DNA of 64,000 nucleotides from Desulfopila inferna (GTDB lineage: Bacteria; Desulfobacterota; Desulfobulbia; Desulfobulbales; Desulfocapsaceae). Position 1 is the stretch's first letter. Every line of letters starts with the position of its first letter. Below the pieces are notes generated by a model. That model saw only the letters and a list, made by a program, of their open reading frames with translations. It was not told where the DNA came from and did not search any database. The position numbers and the translations under genes are program-made. The stretch is taken from NCBI RefSeq assembly GCF_016919005.1, contig NZ_JAFFQE010000008.1, forward strand, positions 186,001 through 250,000, read 5' to 3'. Below are positions 31,010 to 40,743 of the stretch, piece after piece.

Positions 31010-31963
31010 TTGGATACTCCTTACACCTTCAAGCACAAACATATCCTGGAGATTGAACAGTTTTCAGCGGCTGATATCCATCACATCCTGCAAACCGCCC
31101 GATCCTTTAAGGAGATTTCGAACCGATCGATTAAAAAGGTCCCGACCCTGCGCGGTAAAACTGTGATCAACCTGTTCTTTGAGCCCTCGACCAGAACCAG
31201 ACTTTCTTTTGAGGTGGCGGCAAAGCGAATGAGTGCGGACACCTTCAACATCTCCGCCTCCACCAGTTCGGCCACCAAAGGTGAAACGCTGATCGATACC
31301 GCCCGTAACCTGGAGGCGATGAACCCGGACATCATTGTCATGCGTCATGAATTTTCCGGGGCGCCTCATCTACTTGCCAAATACATAAAGGCTTCCATAA
31401 TTAATGCCGGTGACGGCACCCATGAGCACCCCAGCCAGGGATTGCTCGACATGCTGACGGTGATGGAGCACAAAGGAAGAATCGAAGGCCTGAAGATAGC
31501 CATACTGGGCGATATAACGCACAGCAGGGTCGCCCGTTCAGACATCCTCGGCTTCACCAAGCTGGGGGCACGGGTATCTGTTGCCGGACCGGCCACCTTT
31601 ATCCCACCGGGTATCGAAAAATTAGGCGCCGAGGTCAGCCCAACCATCGCACAAGCGGTCAGGGATGCAGATGTTGTCATGGCTCTGCGAATTCAGCGCG
31701 AACGGCAAAATGATCCATTAATCCCTACTCTGCGGGAATATGCCTCCTTTTTCGGAATCAACAAAAAGCTCCTGGAAAGCGCCAAAGAGGACGCCATAAT
31801 CATGCATCCCGGTCCCATCAACAGGGGAGTCGAGATGAATCCCGATGTAGCCGACGGCCCTCATTCAGTTATCCTGGATCAGGTCACCAATGGCGTAGCG
31901 GTACGCATGGCTCTCCTCTATCTGGTCATGGGCGGAGACAAAACCAATAATGGAGAAAATTAG
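31010..31963 (+). CDS. pyrB: Aspartate carbamoyltransferase, catalytic chain
   Basis: The 317-residue enzyme condenses aspartate and carbamoyl phosphate in pyrimidine synthesis. The carbamoyl-phosphate motif [12 protein letters not shown], the loop [18 protein letters not shown] and the C-terminal MHPGPINRG are present. The start codon appears to be TTG at 31010, giving [18 protein letters not shown], with AGGTGA upstream. It overlaps the region leading into pyrC, so the pair is translationally coupled. No regulatory chain pyrI is in the window. Confidence 0.96.
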   Translation: MDTPYTFKHKHILEIEQFSAADIHHILQTARSFKEISNRSIKKVPTLRGKTVINLFFEPSTRTRLSFEVAAKRMSADTFNISASTSSATKGETLIDTARNLEAMNPDIIVMRHEFSGAPHLLAKYIKASIINAGDGTHEHPSQGLLDMLTVMEHKGRIEGLKIAILGDITHSRVARSDILGFTKLGARVSVAGPATFIPPGIEKLGAEVSPTIAQAVRDADVVMALRIQRERQNDPLIPTLREYASFFGINKKLLESAKEDAIIMHPGPINRGVEMNPDVADGPHSVILDQVTNGVAVRMALLYLVMGGDKTNNGEN

Positions 31964-31964
31964 A

Positions 31965-33242
31965 ATGCAGACCGTAATTCTCCGCAACGGCCGTCTGATC
32001 GATCCGGCCAACGGCATCGATCAGGAAAACGCAGAGGTCTGGGTCACCGATGGAGTGGTGACGGCCCCGCAAAGGACCACACCCGAGGACGCCCTGATAT
32101 TTGATGTTACGGGCAAGTGGATTACCCCCGGCTTGATTGATATGCATGTCCATCTACGTGAACCGGGCGCCGAGTATAAAGAGACAATCGAATCGGGCAC
32201 ACAGTCAGCGGCAGCCGGCGGATTTACCGCCGTTGCCTGTATGCCGAACACTGATCCCGTCAATGATTGCGCCGCAGTCACCCGTTTCATCCTGGAAAAG
32301 GCTGCAGGATGCAGCGCCCGGGTTTACCCGGTCGGTTCCATCAGTTCGGGTAGCGCAGGGAAAAGCCTGGCCGTATACGGTGAGATGAAGGATGCCGGAG
32401 CCGTGGCCGTGAGCGATGATGGCCTGCCCGTGCTGGACAGCCAGTTGATGCGCCGCGCCATGGAATATTCCACCAGTTATAACATGGTGGTTATCTCCCA
32501 TGCCGAAGAAAGCTCGCTCAGCCGGAATGGCTGCATGAACGAAGGGGATACTTCTACCCGCCTCGGCCTCAAAGGGATTCCAGCCGCCGCCGAAAGCATC
32601 ATGGTGTTCCGCGAGATCGCCCTGTCCGAGCTGACTGGTGTACCAATCCATATCGCTCATGTCAGCACAGCCGATTCCGTGGCTCTCATTCGTGCGGCCA
32701 AAAAGAGAGGCGTCAAGGTAACAGCCGAGACCGCCCCTCATTATTTCACCCTCACGGAAGAAGCCGTAATCGGCTATAATGCCAACGCCAAAATGAACCC
32801 GCCCCTGCGCTCCGCCCAGGATCGGGAGGAGATTCGCAGAGCCCTTGCCGACGGCACTCTCGATGCCATTGCCACTGACCATGCGCCACATTCGATCCTG
32901 GAAAAAGAGACGGAATTCAGCAGGGCCGCCAACGGCATCATCGGCCTGGAAACGTCGTTACCGCTGACACTCGCTCTGGTCAGAGAAAAAATACTCACTC
33001 CGGCCAAAATGATCGAACTGATGTCTGTCAATCCCGCAGCAATTCTAAACGTCCCCGGAGGCTCTCTCGCCCTCGGCAAACCCGCAGACCTTGTTGTGAT
33101 CGATCCGGAAAAACGCTATCGTTTCAGCCAGGATGCCATAGTCTCAAAATCAAAAAATTCACCATTCCTCGACTGGGACCTCCAGGGAAGGGCCATGCTC
33201 ACAATGGTAGGCGGCCGGATCACTCACGACGAACTGACATAG
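31965..33242 (+). CDS. pyrC: Dihydroorotase
   Basis: The 425-residue type I dihydroorotase has the metal site HVHLREPG, the further ligands in ISHAEE and IHIAHVST, and ATDHAPH near the C-terminal third. It closes carbamoyl-aspartate to dihydroorotate, the step after PyrB. The ATG at 31965 has GGAG ten bases upstream, inside the pyrB end. An ATG at 31950 is possible but overlaps pyrB. Gene order pyrB-pyrC fits co-regulation. Confidence 0.95.
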   Translation: MQTVILRNGRLIDPANGIDQENAEVWVTDGVVTAPQRTTPEDALIFDVTGKWITPGLIDMHVHLREPGAEYKETIESGTQSAAAGGFTAVACMPNTDPVNDCAAVTRFILEKAAGCSARVYPVGSISSGSAGKSLAVYGEMKDAGAVAVSDDGLPVLDSQLMRRAMEYSTSYNMVVISHAEESSLSRNGCMNEGDTSTRLGLKGIPAAAESIMVFREIALSELTGVPIHIAHVSTADSVALIRAAKKRGVKVTAETAPHYFTLTEEAVIGYNANAKMNPPLRSAQDREEIRRALADGTLDAIATDHAPHSILEKETEFSRAANGIIGLETSLPLTLALVREKILTPAKMIELMSVNPAAILNVPGGSLALGKPADLVVIDPEKRYRFSQDAIVSKSKNSPFLDWDLQGRAMLTMVGGRITHDELT

Positions 33243-33309
33243 GTTCGAGAGCAGTCGGCAAGTGAAAGCCAGATATCAGAACAGTTGAGCGCAGACCACT
33301 GAGTTTTCT

Positions 33310-34008
33310 TCAGGAGAGATCCGATGGCAGCGATTTCAAAACGCTGATGCCTCGTGGTTCAACTTGCGCCTGATATACCAGTATCTTCACGCCACTTTCA
33401 CACACTTGCCGCAGTACCTCGGCATAAAGCGGGTCAATATGGGCTGCCGGCCGAAATATTTCAGCATCGCCGCGCTGGACAAGAAAAAAAATGACTCCCT
33501 CATGTCCCTGCTCGCACAACCTGGCAAGTTCCAGGAGATGCCTGGTGCCTCTGGCGGTGACGGCATCGGGAAACATGGCGACCCTCTTCTCTACCAGGGT
33601 GCAGTTTTTGATTTCAATGAAAATCTTCCTGCCTCCACTTACCACCAATACATCCAGTCTGCTGCCGGGAGACACCGTGACCTCTCTCTGAATGGTTTCG
33701 ATTTCGCTTATTTCGGCAATATCTCCCCTCTGCAGAGCCTCGACCACGATCCTATTGGTCAATCCAGTATTGACCCCGACCCAGGTCTTTTCCACTCGTA
33801 TCATCTCCAGAGTAAGCGGATATTTTCTCTTGATGTTTCCCGAGCGGGAGAGATACACCCTGCTTCCCGGCACGGCACAGCCCCGCATCGATCCTGTATT
33901 TGGACAATAAACGGTTGAGGTTTGGCCATCCTCAAGAACCACATCGGCCAGAAAGCGCTTATATCTTTTAATCAATGTTGCAGCGATAAGTTTATTTTTA
34001 TAAATCAT
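33310..34008 (-). CDS. sfsA: SfsA, DNA/RNA nuclease-like sugar fermentation stimulation protein
   Basis: The 232-residue protein has the OB-fold start KRFLADVVLEDG, the nucleotide-like CPNTGSMRG, and the PD-(D/E)XK-type core RLDVLVVSGGRKIFIEIKN with HLLELARL after it. SfsA family members bind DNA and were named for an effect on maltose metabolism; the cellular role is unclear. The ATG at 34008 follows AAGGTGGGA; a GTG at 34014 is the alternative. It is convergent with pyrC. Confidence 0.93.
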   Translation of the reverse strand: MIYKNKLIAATLIKRYKRFLADVVLEDGQTSTVYCPNTGSMRGCAVPGSRVYLSRSGNIKRKYPLTLEMIRVEKTWVGVNTGLTNRIVVEALQRGDIAEISEIETIQREVTVSPGSRLDVLVVSGGRKIFIEIKNCTLVEKRVAMFPDAVTARGTRHLLELARLCEQGHEGVIFFLVQRGDAEIFRPAAHIDPLYAEVLRQVCESGVKILVYQAQVEPRGISVLKSLPSDLS

Positions 34009-34201
34009 TCCCACCTTACTGAAATTTAAGCCATATTAGTCCTGCTGTTTGTCCGGATTTCGGTTGCACTCATCTACTTCTGGTGATAGAATTTAAGCTG
34101 TTCCAGCATTATCATATCTCTATCCCAGTCGAGGGAAGTCTGCACAAATCCCCGAGGCAGTCGTCCAAGAACGGTATAACTCATAAAGGAGAATCATTGC
34201 C

Positions 34202-35422
34202 ATGAAATTAGGAATAAATGGTTTAGGCCGAATAGGAAAGCTCTCATTGTGGCATCATGTTTCCAGAAAACATTTCCCGGAACTGGTGATCAACATTGGC
34301 AGAGAAGTCGGCAGGAATCTCGAAGATCTGGCGGCAGCGATCGAGAGGGATTCTTCCTATGGTCGCCTTGCCACCTATCTCCATGGCCATAAGGGCGGCA
34401 GAGTCATCGAGGAACTTGATAACGATACCGGAGCCATGCGAATAAATGGCGTTCCCGTAAAAATTCTGCGTGAGGCACGAAATCCCAGTCAGATTCCCTG
34501 GCAAGCCAATAATGTTCAACTGGTTGTCGACACCACCGGAGTTTTCAAAGACCCCACCGCGGATGCCGATGATGCCAAAGGCTCACTTCGCGGCCACATG
34601 CAGGCCGGTGCTGAAAAGGTCCTGCTTTCCGCACCGTTCAAAATCAAGGCCAAGGGTCTGGAGATGCCGGAGGACGCCGTTACCACCATTATGGGAATTA
34701 ATGACGAGGACTACTCGGCGGGAAAGCATTCTCTCATTTCCGCGGCATCCTGCACCACCACCTGTCTTTCCTATATGATCAAGCCCCTGATGGAGTCCAT
34801 CGGAGCAGAGAATTTCCTCAGTGCCTCCATGGTGACCGTTCATGCGGCAACGGGCAGTCAGCAGGTTCTTGACCGGTTGCCGGGTTCAGGCGCAACTGAT
34901 CAGCGCAAGAACCGCTCCATTTTGAACAATATCATCCTGACAACTACTGGAGCCGCAAAAGCCCTCTCCCTGGTTATTCCAGAGATGAAGAACATCGGCT
35001 TCATTGCTGAGTCGGTTCGTGTCCCGACCTCCACCGGCTCTCTTATTGTATTGGTTCTCAATCTTCAGGATGAGATTGAGAGCCTCTTCAACCGGGCCCA
35101 GATAAACTCCATCTACGAAGAGTACGCGAAAAACAACAATTATCTGCAGTTCAGTAAAAATCAGAATGTCTCCTCTGATATCATCGGTGTCCCTGAGGCA
35201 GCTGCTGTTATTGAAGGCACCGAAACTCACACCCGAACCGCCACCATCAAGGTAAACCTGAAGTTGACTCAGGCCGGCAGCAGGCTTAGAGAAGATGATA
35301 ATCCGATTCTCCAGGTACCGGTGACCCAGGCCGTCGTTTACGGCTGGTACGACAATGAACTGGGCAGCTATACCAATATGCTGGGCGACCTCACTGTTAA
35401 GATTGCCGGATCAATGGTCTAA
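34202..35422 (+). CDS. gap: Glyceraldehyde-3-phosphate dehydrogenase, long variant
   Basis: The 406-residue GAPDH is about 70 residues longer than the standard enzyme. NAD-binding NGLGRIGK, the catalytic Cys in SAASCTTTCLSYM and the catalytic His in VHAATGSQQVLDRLPG are present, as are RVPTSTGSLIVLVL and the C-terminal YGWYDNELGSYTN. It oxidises glyceraldehyde 3-phosphate to 1,3-bisphosphoglycerate. The extra length comes from insertions in the NAD domain (residues 35-75) and around 300-330. The ATG follows AGGAGAATC. It heads the gap-rimI-pgk-tpiA-secG cluster. Confidence 0.92.
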   Translation: MKLGINGLGRIGKLSLWHHVSRKHFPELVINIGREVGRNLEDLAAAIERDSSYGRLATYLHGHKGGRVIEELDNDTGAMRINGVPVKILREARNPSQIPWQANNVQLVVDTTGVFKDPTADADDAKGSLRGHMQAGAEKVLLSAPFKIKAKGLEMPEDAVTTIMGINDEDYSAGKHSLISAASCTTTCLSYMIKPLMESIGAENFLSASMVTVHAATGSQQVLDRLPGSGATDQRKNRSILNNIILTTTGAAKALSLVIPEMKNIGFIAESVRVPTSTGSLIVLVLNLQDEIESLFNRAQINSIYEEYAKNNNYLQFSKNQNVSSDIIGVPEAAAVIEGTETHTRTATIKVNLKLTQAGSRLREDDNPILQVPVTQAVVYGWYDNELGSYTNMLGDLTVKIAGSMV

Positions 35423-35424
35423 GC

Positions 35425-35868
35425 TTGCTCTTTCGCATTCGCCCAGCCGGCGGGGAAGACGTTGCCGTTATTGCCGAAATCGAGCAAGCGGCGCCATCGG
35501 CCTGGCCCGCTTCACAGATTGAATTAGAACTTCAGCAGCTTAACGGAATCAGCTTGATAGCCTGCAGTGAAGCAGACGCCTGTGCAGCAGGCTGGTGTTG
35601 TGCCAGATACTGTCCGCCGGAGGCAGAACTCCTGAAGATCGCTGTAATACCTCGGTACAGACGATCGGGGGCCGCCTCACGTTTGCTTGCGGAACTGTTC
35701 AGGCAAATAGTCAAACGGGGGTGCAGTGAGATTTTCCTGGAGGTCCGCCGGAACAACCTCCCCGCGCAGGAATTGTATCGCAAAATCGGATTCTTTGAAT
35801 TGGCTCTGAGAAAAAGCTATTATAGAGATCCGCCTGATGACGGCATAGTTTTCAAGAAATACATATAA
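35425..35868 (+). CDS. rimI: RimI-like ribosomal protein S18 N-acetyltransferase (GNAT)
   Basis: A 147-residue GNAT acetyltransferase with acetyl-CoA-binding motif A LLKIAVIPRYRRSGAASRLL, followed by EIFLEVRRNNLPAQELYRKIGF, which is the RimI pattern. It acetylates the N-terminal Ala of S18 in E. coli. The start seems to be TTG at 35425, two bases after the gap stop, implying translational coupling. Placement between gap and pgk is unusual for its function. Confidence 0.85.
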   Translation: MLFRIRPAGGEDVAVIAEIEQAAPSAWPASQIELELQQLNGISLIACSEADACAAGWCCARYCPPEAELLKIAVIPRYRRSGAASRLLAELFRQIVKRGCSEIFLEVRRNNLPAQELYRKIGFFELALRKSYYRDPPDDGIVFKKYI

Positions 35869-35932
35869 TTTCTTTATTCAACAGGTGAGAATCATCGACA
35901 AGATACCGCTAAGCCAAAGGGAGAGCACAGCT

Positions 35933-37111
35933 ATGATGAGTCTAAAAGATATTGATCTTACAGGAAAGAAAGTTCTTGTACGTGTCGATTTCAACGTACC
36001 CATGGATGATGACCTTGGTATCACCGACGATATCCGTATTCGCACAGCCCTGCCGACTATTCAGCATATTCTTGAACACCAGGGACGCCTGATTCTCTGC
36101 TCGCATATGGGGCGCCCCAAAGGCAAACGCGTCGACAAATTCAGCCTCGCCCCGATTGCCGACCACTTGAGCAGACTTCTTGACCGGGAAGTAAAGCTTG
36201 CCCCTGACTGTATTGGCGATGAGGTTGAGGCTCTGGTCAACTCTCTGGGCAATGGAGATGTCGTTCTGCTTGAAAATCTCAGGTTTCACCAGGGAGAAAC
36301 TGAAAACGATCCTGAGTTTTCAAAAAAACTCGCGCGTCTGGCCGATATCTACATTAACGATGCCTTTGCGGTATCACACAGAGCACATGCCTCGGTTGTC
36401 GGTGTCGCCGAACTGATCGAAACCAGAGGAGCAGGTTTCCTGCTTGAGACTGAAATGGAATATTTCCACAAATCCATGGATGATCCCATACGTCCTCTTG
36501 TCGCCCTGGTGGGCGGAGCCAAGGTTTCCTCAAAACTTGGCGCTCTCGAGAACATGCTCGACAAGGTCAACAGCATGATAATCGGCGGGGCCATGGCAAA
36601 CACGTTCCTGAAGAGCATGGGTGTAAAGGTTGGAGCTTCGAAGACCGAGGATGATCTGATTCCAGCGGCCAAACAGTTTATCGAAAAGGCCGAAGAAAAA
36701 GGGGTCAAGCTTTACTTTCCCGTGGATTTTATCGTTGCCGATTCTTTTGCAGCGGATGCGGTCACCAAAACGGTTACCTTCCGGGATATCCCCGAAAATT
36801 GGATGGCTCTCGACATAGGTCCGGCAACAACCCTTTTGTTCCAAGAGGCTTTGGCTGACGCGGGAACTATAGTTTGGAACGGTCCCATGGGTGCCTTTGA
36901 GATGGACGCCTTCGCCCGGGGAACCATGGCAATGTGCCGGGCCGTCGCTTCATCTCAAGCCCTCTCCATCACCGGAGGCGGAGATTCCAATGCCGCCATC
37001 AAGAAGTCAGGCGAAGCTCACAACATATCCTACATGTCCACCGGCGGAGGTGCTTTTCTGATGCTGATGGAAGGCAAAACCCTTCCCGGTGTTGATATAC
37101 TCAAGCGCTAG
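35933..37111 (+). CDS. pgk: Phosphoglycerate kinase
   Basis: The 392-residue enzyme starts at one of two adjacent ATGs (35933/35936) with AAGGGAG upstream. Signature RVDFNVPMDD, HMGRPKG, FAVSHRAHAS, GGAKVSSKLGAL and the C-terminal GGGDSNAAIKK / STGGGAFLMLMEGK are present. It transfers phosphate from 1,3-bisphosphoglycerate to ADP. The frame opens at 35885 but the leading 16 codons lack similarity. It lies in the glycolytic cluster. Confidence 0.96.
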   Translation: MMSLKDIDLTGKKVLVRVDFNVPMDDDLGITDDIRIRTALPTIQHILEHQGRLILCSHMGRPKGKRVDKFSLAPIADHLSRLLDREVKLAPDCIGDEVEALVNSLGNGDVVLLENLRFHQGETENDPEFSKKLARLADIYINDAFAVSHRAHASVVGVAELIETRGAGFLLETEMEYFHKSMDDPIRPLVALVGGAKVSSKLGALENMLDKVNSMIIGGAMANTFLKSMGVKVGASKTEDDLIPAAKQFIEKAEEKGVKLYFPVDFIVADSFAADAVTKTVTFRDIPENWMALDIGPATTLLFQEALADAGTIVWNGPMGAFEMDAFARGTMAMCRAVASSQALSITGGGDSNAAIKKSGEAHNISYMSTGGGAFLMLMEGKTLPGVDILKR

Positions 37112-37224
37112 GAAGTGATGACGATCTTATTACAGCGTTCTCTGGCCCCAAAGATTTATTCTTCCGGGGATCATAGCTTCGTGATGACCTCTACAAGTAA
37201 CCAAACCCTATCCGGAGACATATT

Positions 37225-37980
37225 ATGAAGAGAAAATCGCTTATGGCAGGCAACTGGAAGATGCACACCACCGCGATAGAAGCCCGGAGTCTTGCTGCCG
37301 ATATAGCCCGAAAATGCCCTGAGACTACCGACCGGGAAGTTTTGCTCGCGCCACCGTTTACCGTTCTCCGTGAGGTTGCCGAAGTACTCTCCCGGACTGA
37401 CGTGATCCTCGCCTCCCAGAATGTCTGCTGGGAAGAAAAAGGAGCCTTTACCGGAGAAATCTCACCCGTGATGTTGAAAGACTGCGGGGTGAGCAGCGCG
37501 ATCATCGGACACTCTGAGAGAAGGCAGATATTCCATGAAGACAATGCACTTATCAACAAAAGAGTACTGGGAGCCTTGTCATTTGATTTAATGGCAATAT
37601 TGTGTATCGGAGAAACCGAGGAAGAGCAAGAGAACGGCAAGACTTTTGCGGTCTTGGAAGCACAGGTGCGCCAAGGATTGCAAGGGGTTGAACCGCAGCA
37701 GATGGAAAAGATGGTTATCGCCTATGAACCTGTCTGGGCCATCGGGACTGGTAAGACCGCAACCAAGGAACAGGCTCAGGAAGTGCATCTCTCAATTCGC
37801 CGTCTAATTGAAAAAATCTATGAAAAAAATATTGCTGATCGGCTGAGAATATTGTATGGTGGCTCGGTCAAGCCGGCTAACGTTGATGAACTGATGAGCC
37901 AGCCGGATATAGATGGCGCTCTTGTAGGCGGCGCTGCTCTTGACGCCGAGTCTTTCGGCAGAATCATAAACTTTATATAA
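37225..37980 (+). CDS. tpiA: Triosephosphate isomerase
   Basis: The 251-residue TIM barrel has NWKMH with the substrate Lys, the electrophile His in IIGHSERRQ, the catalytic Glu in AYEPVWAIGTG, and the phosphate loop in YGGSVKP and DGALVGGAAL. It interconverts dihydroxyacetone phosphate and glyceraldehyde 3-phosphate. The ATG has GGAG upstream. Gene order pgk-tpiA-secG matches many bacteria. Confidence 0.97.
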   Translation: MKRKSLMAGNWKMHTTAIEARSLAADIARKCPETTDREVLLAPPFTVLREVAEVLSRTDVILASQNVCWEEKGAFTGEISPVMLKDCGVSSAIIGHSERRQIFHEDNALINKRVLGALSFDLMAILCIGETEEEQENGKTFAVLEAQVRQGLQGVEPQQMEKMVIAYEPVWAIGTGKTATKEQAQEVHLSIRRLIEKIYEKNIADRLRILYGGSVKPANVDELMSQPDIDGALVGGAALDAESFGRIINFI

Positions 37981-38002
37981 AATCGAGGATTAACCCAACA
38001 GG

Positions 38003-38380
38003 ATGGATACCCTTCTTACAATAGTGCACGTGCTCGTATGCCTCCTTTTAGTCGGCATTGTTTTGCTGCAGCACGGCAAAGGTGCCGACATTGGAGCATC
38101 CTTCGGGGGTTCCAGCCAGTCACTCTTTGGAAGCGAAGGTCCTATACCCCTGTTGAATAAAATTACGACTGGAGTGGCAATCATATTTATGGTCACTTCA
38201 GTGTCATTGGCTTATATATCAGCACACCGTTCCACCGGTTCGGTAATGCAGGAACTTCAACAGGAACAGACTGTCGAAGAGCAACAACAATCTCAGGAGA
38301 TTAAGGAAATTCCCATGCCCGACGCTGAAGGTAATGCGCCCAGTGAGGCTGGGGAACAGACGGATACTCCGACCCAATAA
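38003..38380 (+). CDS. secG: Preprotein translocase subunit SecG
   Basis: A 125-residue protein with two membrane helices (about 4-21 and 53-73), the conserved LLQHGKGADIGASFGG loop between them, and a polar Gln/Glu-rich C-tail. It is the third subunit of the SecYEG channel. It follows tpiA by 22 bp, and tRNA-Leu follows at once. Confidence 0.93.
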   Translation: MDTLLTIVHVLVCLLLVGIVLLQHGKGADIGASFGGSSQSLFGSEGPIPLLNKITTGVAIIFMVTSVSLAYISAHRSTGSVMQELQQEQTVEEQQQSQEIKEIPMPDAEGNAPSEAGEQTDTPTQ

Positions 38381-38387
38381 TTATCGT

Positions 38388-38473
38388 GCCGAAGTGGTGG
38401 AACTGGTAGACACGCTATCTTGAGGGGGTAGTGGCCCACGGTCGTGCGAGTTCGAGTCTCGCCTTCGGCACCA
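38388..38473 (+). tRNA. tRNA-Leu (GAG)
   Basis: An 86-base class II tRNA with a long variable arm, acceptor GCCGAAG/CTTCGGC, anticodon GAG in CTTGAGG, T-loop GTTCGAGTC and encoded CCA. It lies 8 bp after secG. Confidence 0.96.
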
Positions 38474-38508
38474 TAATGTAGTACAAAGACTTCCACTCAA
38501 GTCTTTTC

Positions 38509-38544
38509 AACCCGCAACCGGTAACGGTTTGCGGGTTTTTTTTT
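38509..38544 (+). terminator. Rho-independent terminator after tRNA-Leu
   Basis: AACCCGCAA(A)CCG-type stem with its complement CGGTTTGCGGGTT, followed by nine Ts. Confidence 0.85.
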
Positions 38545-38630
38545 ACTTTTCCAAAAGACATCTCTTCACTTGGGTGGGGGTCGTAAAACAGGAGAATATT
38601 TCGCCAGGAAGCCGAAAAAACGGCTGCTTA

Positions 38631-40739
38631 TCACCCATACAAAGGGCTTGTATCCACTCGGGCCTCTTCAAAGGAAGCCATGTCCCTCATCATCCGACAA
38701 GATAGTTCGATAAGATTCATGGTGATAGCTGCTCCTGTTCCCTCTCCCAGACGAAAATCCAGATCAAGTACAGGGTCAAGACCCATGAGATCAAGGGCCG
38801 CTTTTTGACCAACTTCAACAGACTTATGTCCTGCCACGAGATAATCTTTTACCTCAGGACAGATGAGATAAGCAAGGAGCCCTCCTGCAGTGGAAATAAT
38901 CCCATCAAGTACAACGCAACAGCCTTCTGAGGCAGCCGCAAGAACAGCCCCACATATCCCGCCTAATTCGTAGCCACCAACTGCTTGTAACAGTTCCAGC
39001 GCATCTGTACTTCTGGGCTTATGCAAAGCAAGAGCTTTCTCCAGCACCTCTTTTTTCCTCAGCAGTCCTCTATCGTCAACACCGGTACCTCTACCGACAA
39101 TTTCTTCAACACCCTTCCCTGTTGCCGCACATATTACTGCTGTGGCACTGCTGGTATTGCCAATACCCATTTCGCCGAGCCCCACAAGTTCACAAGGTTG
39201 TTTCTTTTGTTTTTCTAAAAAACAATCCATTCCATTTTCAATTGCACGAACAGCCTGTGAAGGGCTCATGGCTGTGGTTATGGCAAAGTTATTGGTTCCG
39301 CGGGCAACCTTTTTATCCATCAGTAAGGGATGTGCGCTAAAGCTGGCGTTCACTCCCATGTCGACCACAGCAAGTTCTATAGTATACTGCTTGCAAAAAA
39401 CATTAATGGCGGCGCCACCCTTGAGAAAATTGTCAACCATTTGCACTGTTACTTTTGCAGGATAGGCGGAAACCCCTTCTTCCACGACTCCGTGATCCCC
39501 TGCGAAGACAAAGAGTCTTTTTATTTCAATTGAAGGGTTCAGGTTCTTTTGAATACAACTGAGCTGTACGGCAAGTTTTTCCAACTGCCCAAGGGCGCCT
39601 AAGGGTTTTGTTTTTAGATCCACCTTTTTCTGTGCCTGATTTTTGAGATGGCATGAAGTCGGCACAATTCTGTCCAGGATATCTGTTATTTTCGATGATT
39701 CATTTATACCCCGATGTACTCCATTAGCGGCACTGCCTTCGGCACCTCTCCGGATCACCTGCGCTGTAGCAGATCCACCTATTTTGACTATACATTTCAG
39801 ATGCTTTCCATCCAGGATAGAGGGCAGTAAAGCCTCTACCTCATCCAGGGAAACAACCCGCTCAATAAGCAAAGAAAATGTATCCTGCAGTTGACCACAA
39901 ATCCTGAGAGCCTCGACCATATCCGCTCTCTTCGGCCCATAACTTCCCAATAGGATGAGTTCCTTATAATGTATCAAATTCAAAAGATTGGTATCGATCT
40001 CCTGGTTTTTGCTTAAACCGCTGAAAAAGCCGAGACGTCCGCCCTTTCTCAGCTTGGTAATGCAAAGACTAAAGGCCACATGACTGGCACAGCAGTTCAT
40101 GGCCAGGTCAAAATCAGCAGTCACTGTATCCTTACAGATTTCTATACTGTTTTTGAGCGCAAGATTGTCAAGCCTGGCAATTTTCTCCTGGCTCTGTTCG
40201 ATGACAGTCACCGTACATCCCTTGTTTTTTAGCATGAAAGCGGCAATCATCCCCACCACTCCACCGCCATAGATTATGGCTCGCTCGCCTGACATGGGCC
40301 GCAACATGGAAAGAGCGTTTATAACGCAGCCAGCCGGTTCAGCAAAGGTTATCAACTCAGGAGTAAGACCTGATGGGGCAGGAATCAGGCTGTCTAGCGG
40401 TACCAGGACATGGCTGGCAAAGCCGCCATCTGAGTGGAAACCGATGATTTTCATTTCCTCACATAGGTTTTCCCGCCCGGACTCACAATAGGAACAGTTG
40501 CCGCAGGTCTGCCCTGGCCATACCGTATAGATTTTTCCTGTACTCTCATCAACACCGGCGATTTCATGACCTAATACCCTTGGCAGCAAAAGATCCCGGT
40601 GTCCCTGTTGCCACATCTTGGCATCTGTCCTGCACACACCACAACAGAGCACTTTTAAAAGCACATAACCTTCCCGCGCCTCTGGTAGCCCAACTTCCCC
40701 CAGAGCCATAGATCCGCATTTCTCCAGTGTCAGATTCAT
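38631..40739 (-). CDS. cobT: Zinc-dependent alcohol dehydrogenase-like domain fused to CobT
   Basis: A 702-residue two-domain protein. Residues 1-325 form an MDR dehydrogenase: catalytic-zinc Cys in CCGVCRTDAK, GHE in LGHEIAG, four-cysteine structural zinc CGNCSYCESGRENLC, and the NAD fold IIYGGGVVGMIAA. From about 355 it is a complete CobT, nicotinate-nucleotide--base phosphoribosyltransferase: AGDHGVVEEGVSAYP, FLKGGAAINVF, LGEMGIGNTSSATAV, VGGYELGGICGA, and the catalytic Glu in RLGEGTGA. CobT activates the lower-ligand base of cobamides as its ribotide. The operon lies behind a cobalamin riboswitch. The frame opens at 40769; the ATG at 40739 is the likely start. The fused redox domain may act on the lower-ligand precursor, but that is inference. 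Confidence 0.9.
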   Translation of the reverse strand: MNLTLEKCGSMALGEVGLPEAREGYVLLKVLCCGVCRTDAKMWQQGHRDLLLPRVLGHEIAGVDESTGKIYTVWPGQTCGNCSYCESGRENLCEEMKIIGFHSDGGFASHVLVPLDSLIPAPSGLTPELITFAEPAGCVINALSMLRPMSGERAIIYGGGVVGMIAAFMLKNKGCTVTVIEQSQEKIARLDNLALKNSIEICKDTVTADFDLAMNCCASHVAFSLCITKLRKGGRLGFFSGLSKNQEIDTNLLNLIHYKELILLGSYGPKRADMVEALRICGQLQDTFSLLIERVVSLDEVEALLPSILDGKHLKCIVKIGGSATAQVIRRGAEGSAANGVHRGINESSKITDILDRIVPTSCHLKNQAQKKVDLKTKPLGALGQLEKLAVQLSCIQKNLNPSIEIKRLFVFAGDHGVVEEGVSAYPAKVTVQMVDNFLKGGAAINVFCKQYTIELAVVDMGVNASFSAHPLLMDKKVARGTNNFAITTAMSPSQAVRAIENGMDCFLEKQKKQPCELVGLGEMGIGNTSSATAVICAATGKGVEEIVGRGTGVDDRGLLRKKEVLEKALALHKPRSTDALELLQAVGGYELGGICGAVLAAASEGCCVVLDGIISTAGGLLAYLICPEVKDYLVAGHKSVEVGQKAALDLMGLDPVLDLDFRLGEGTGAAITMNLIELSCRMMRDMASFEEARVDTSPLYG

Positions 40740-40743
40740 ACAC

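Noticed and set aside
32205-32891. 228-residue minus-strand frame inside pyrC
   Set aside because: Shadow of the dihydroorotase gene.
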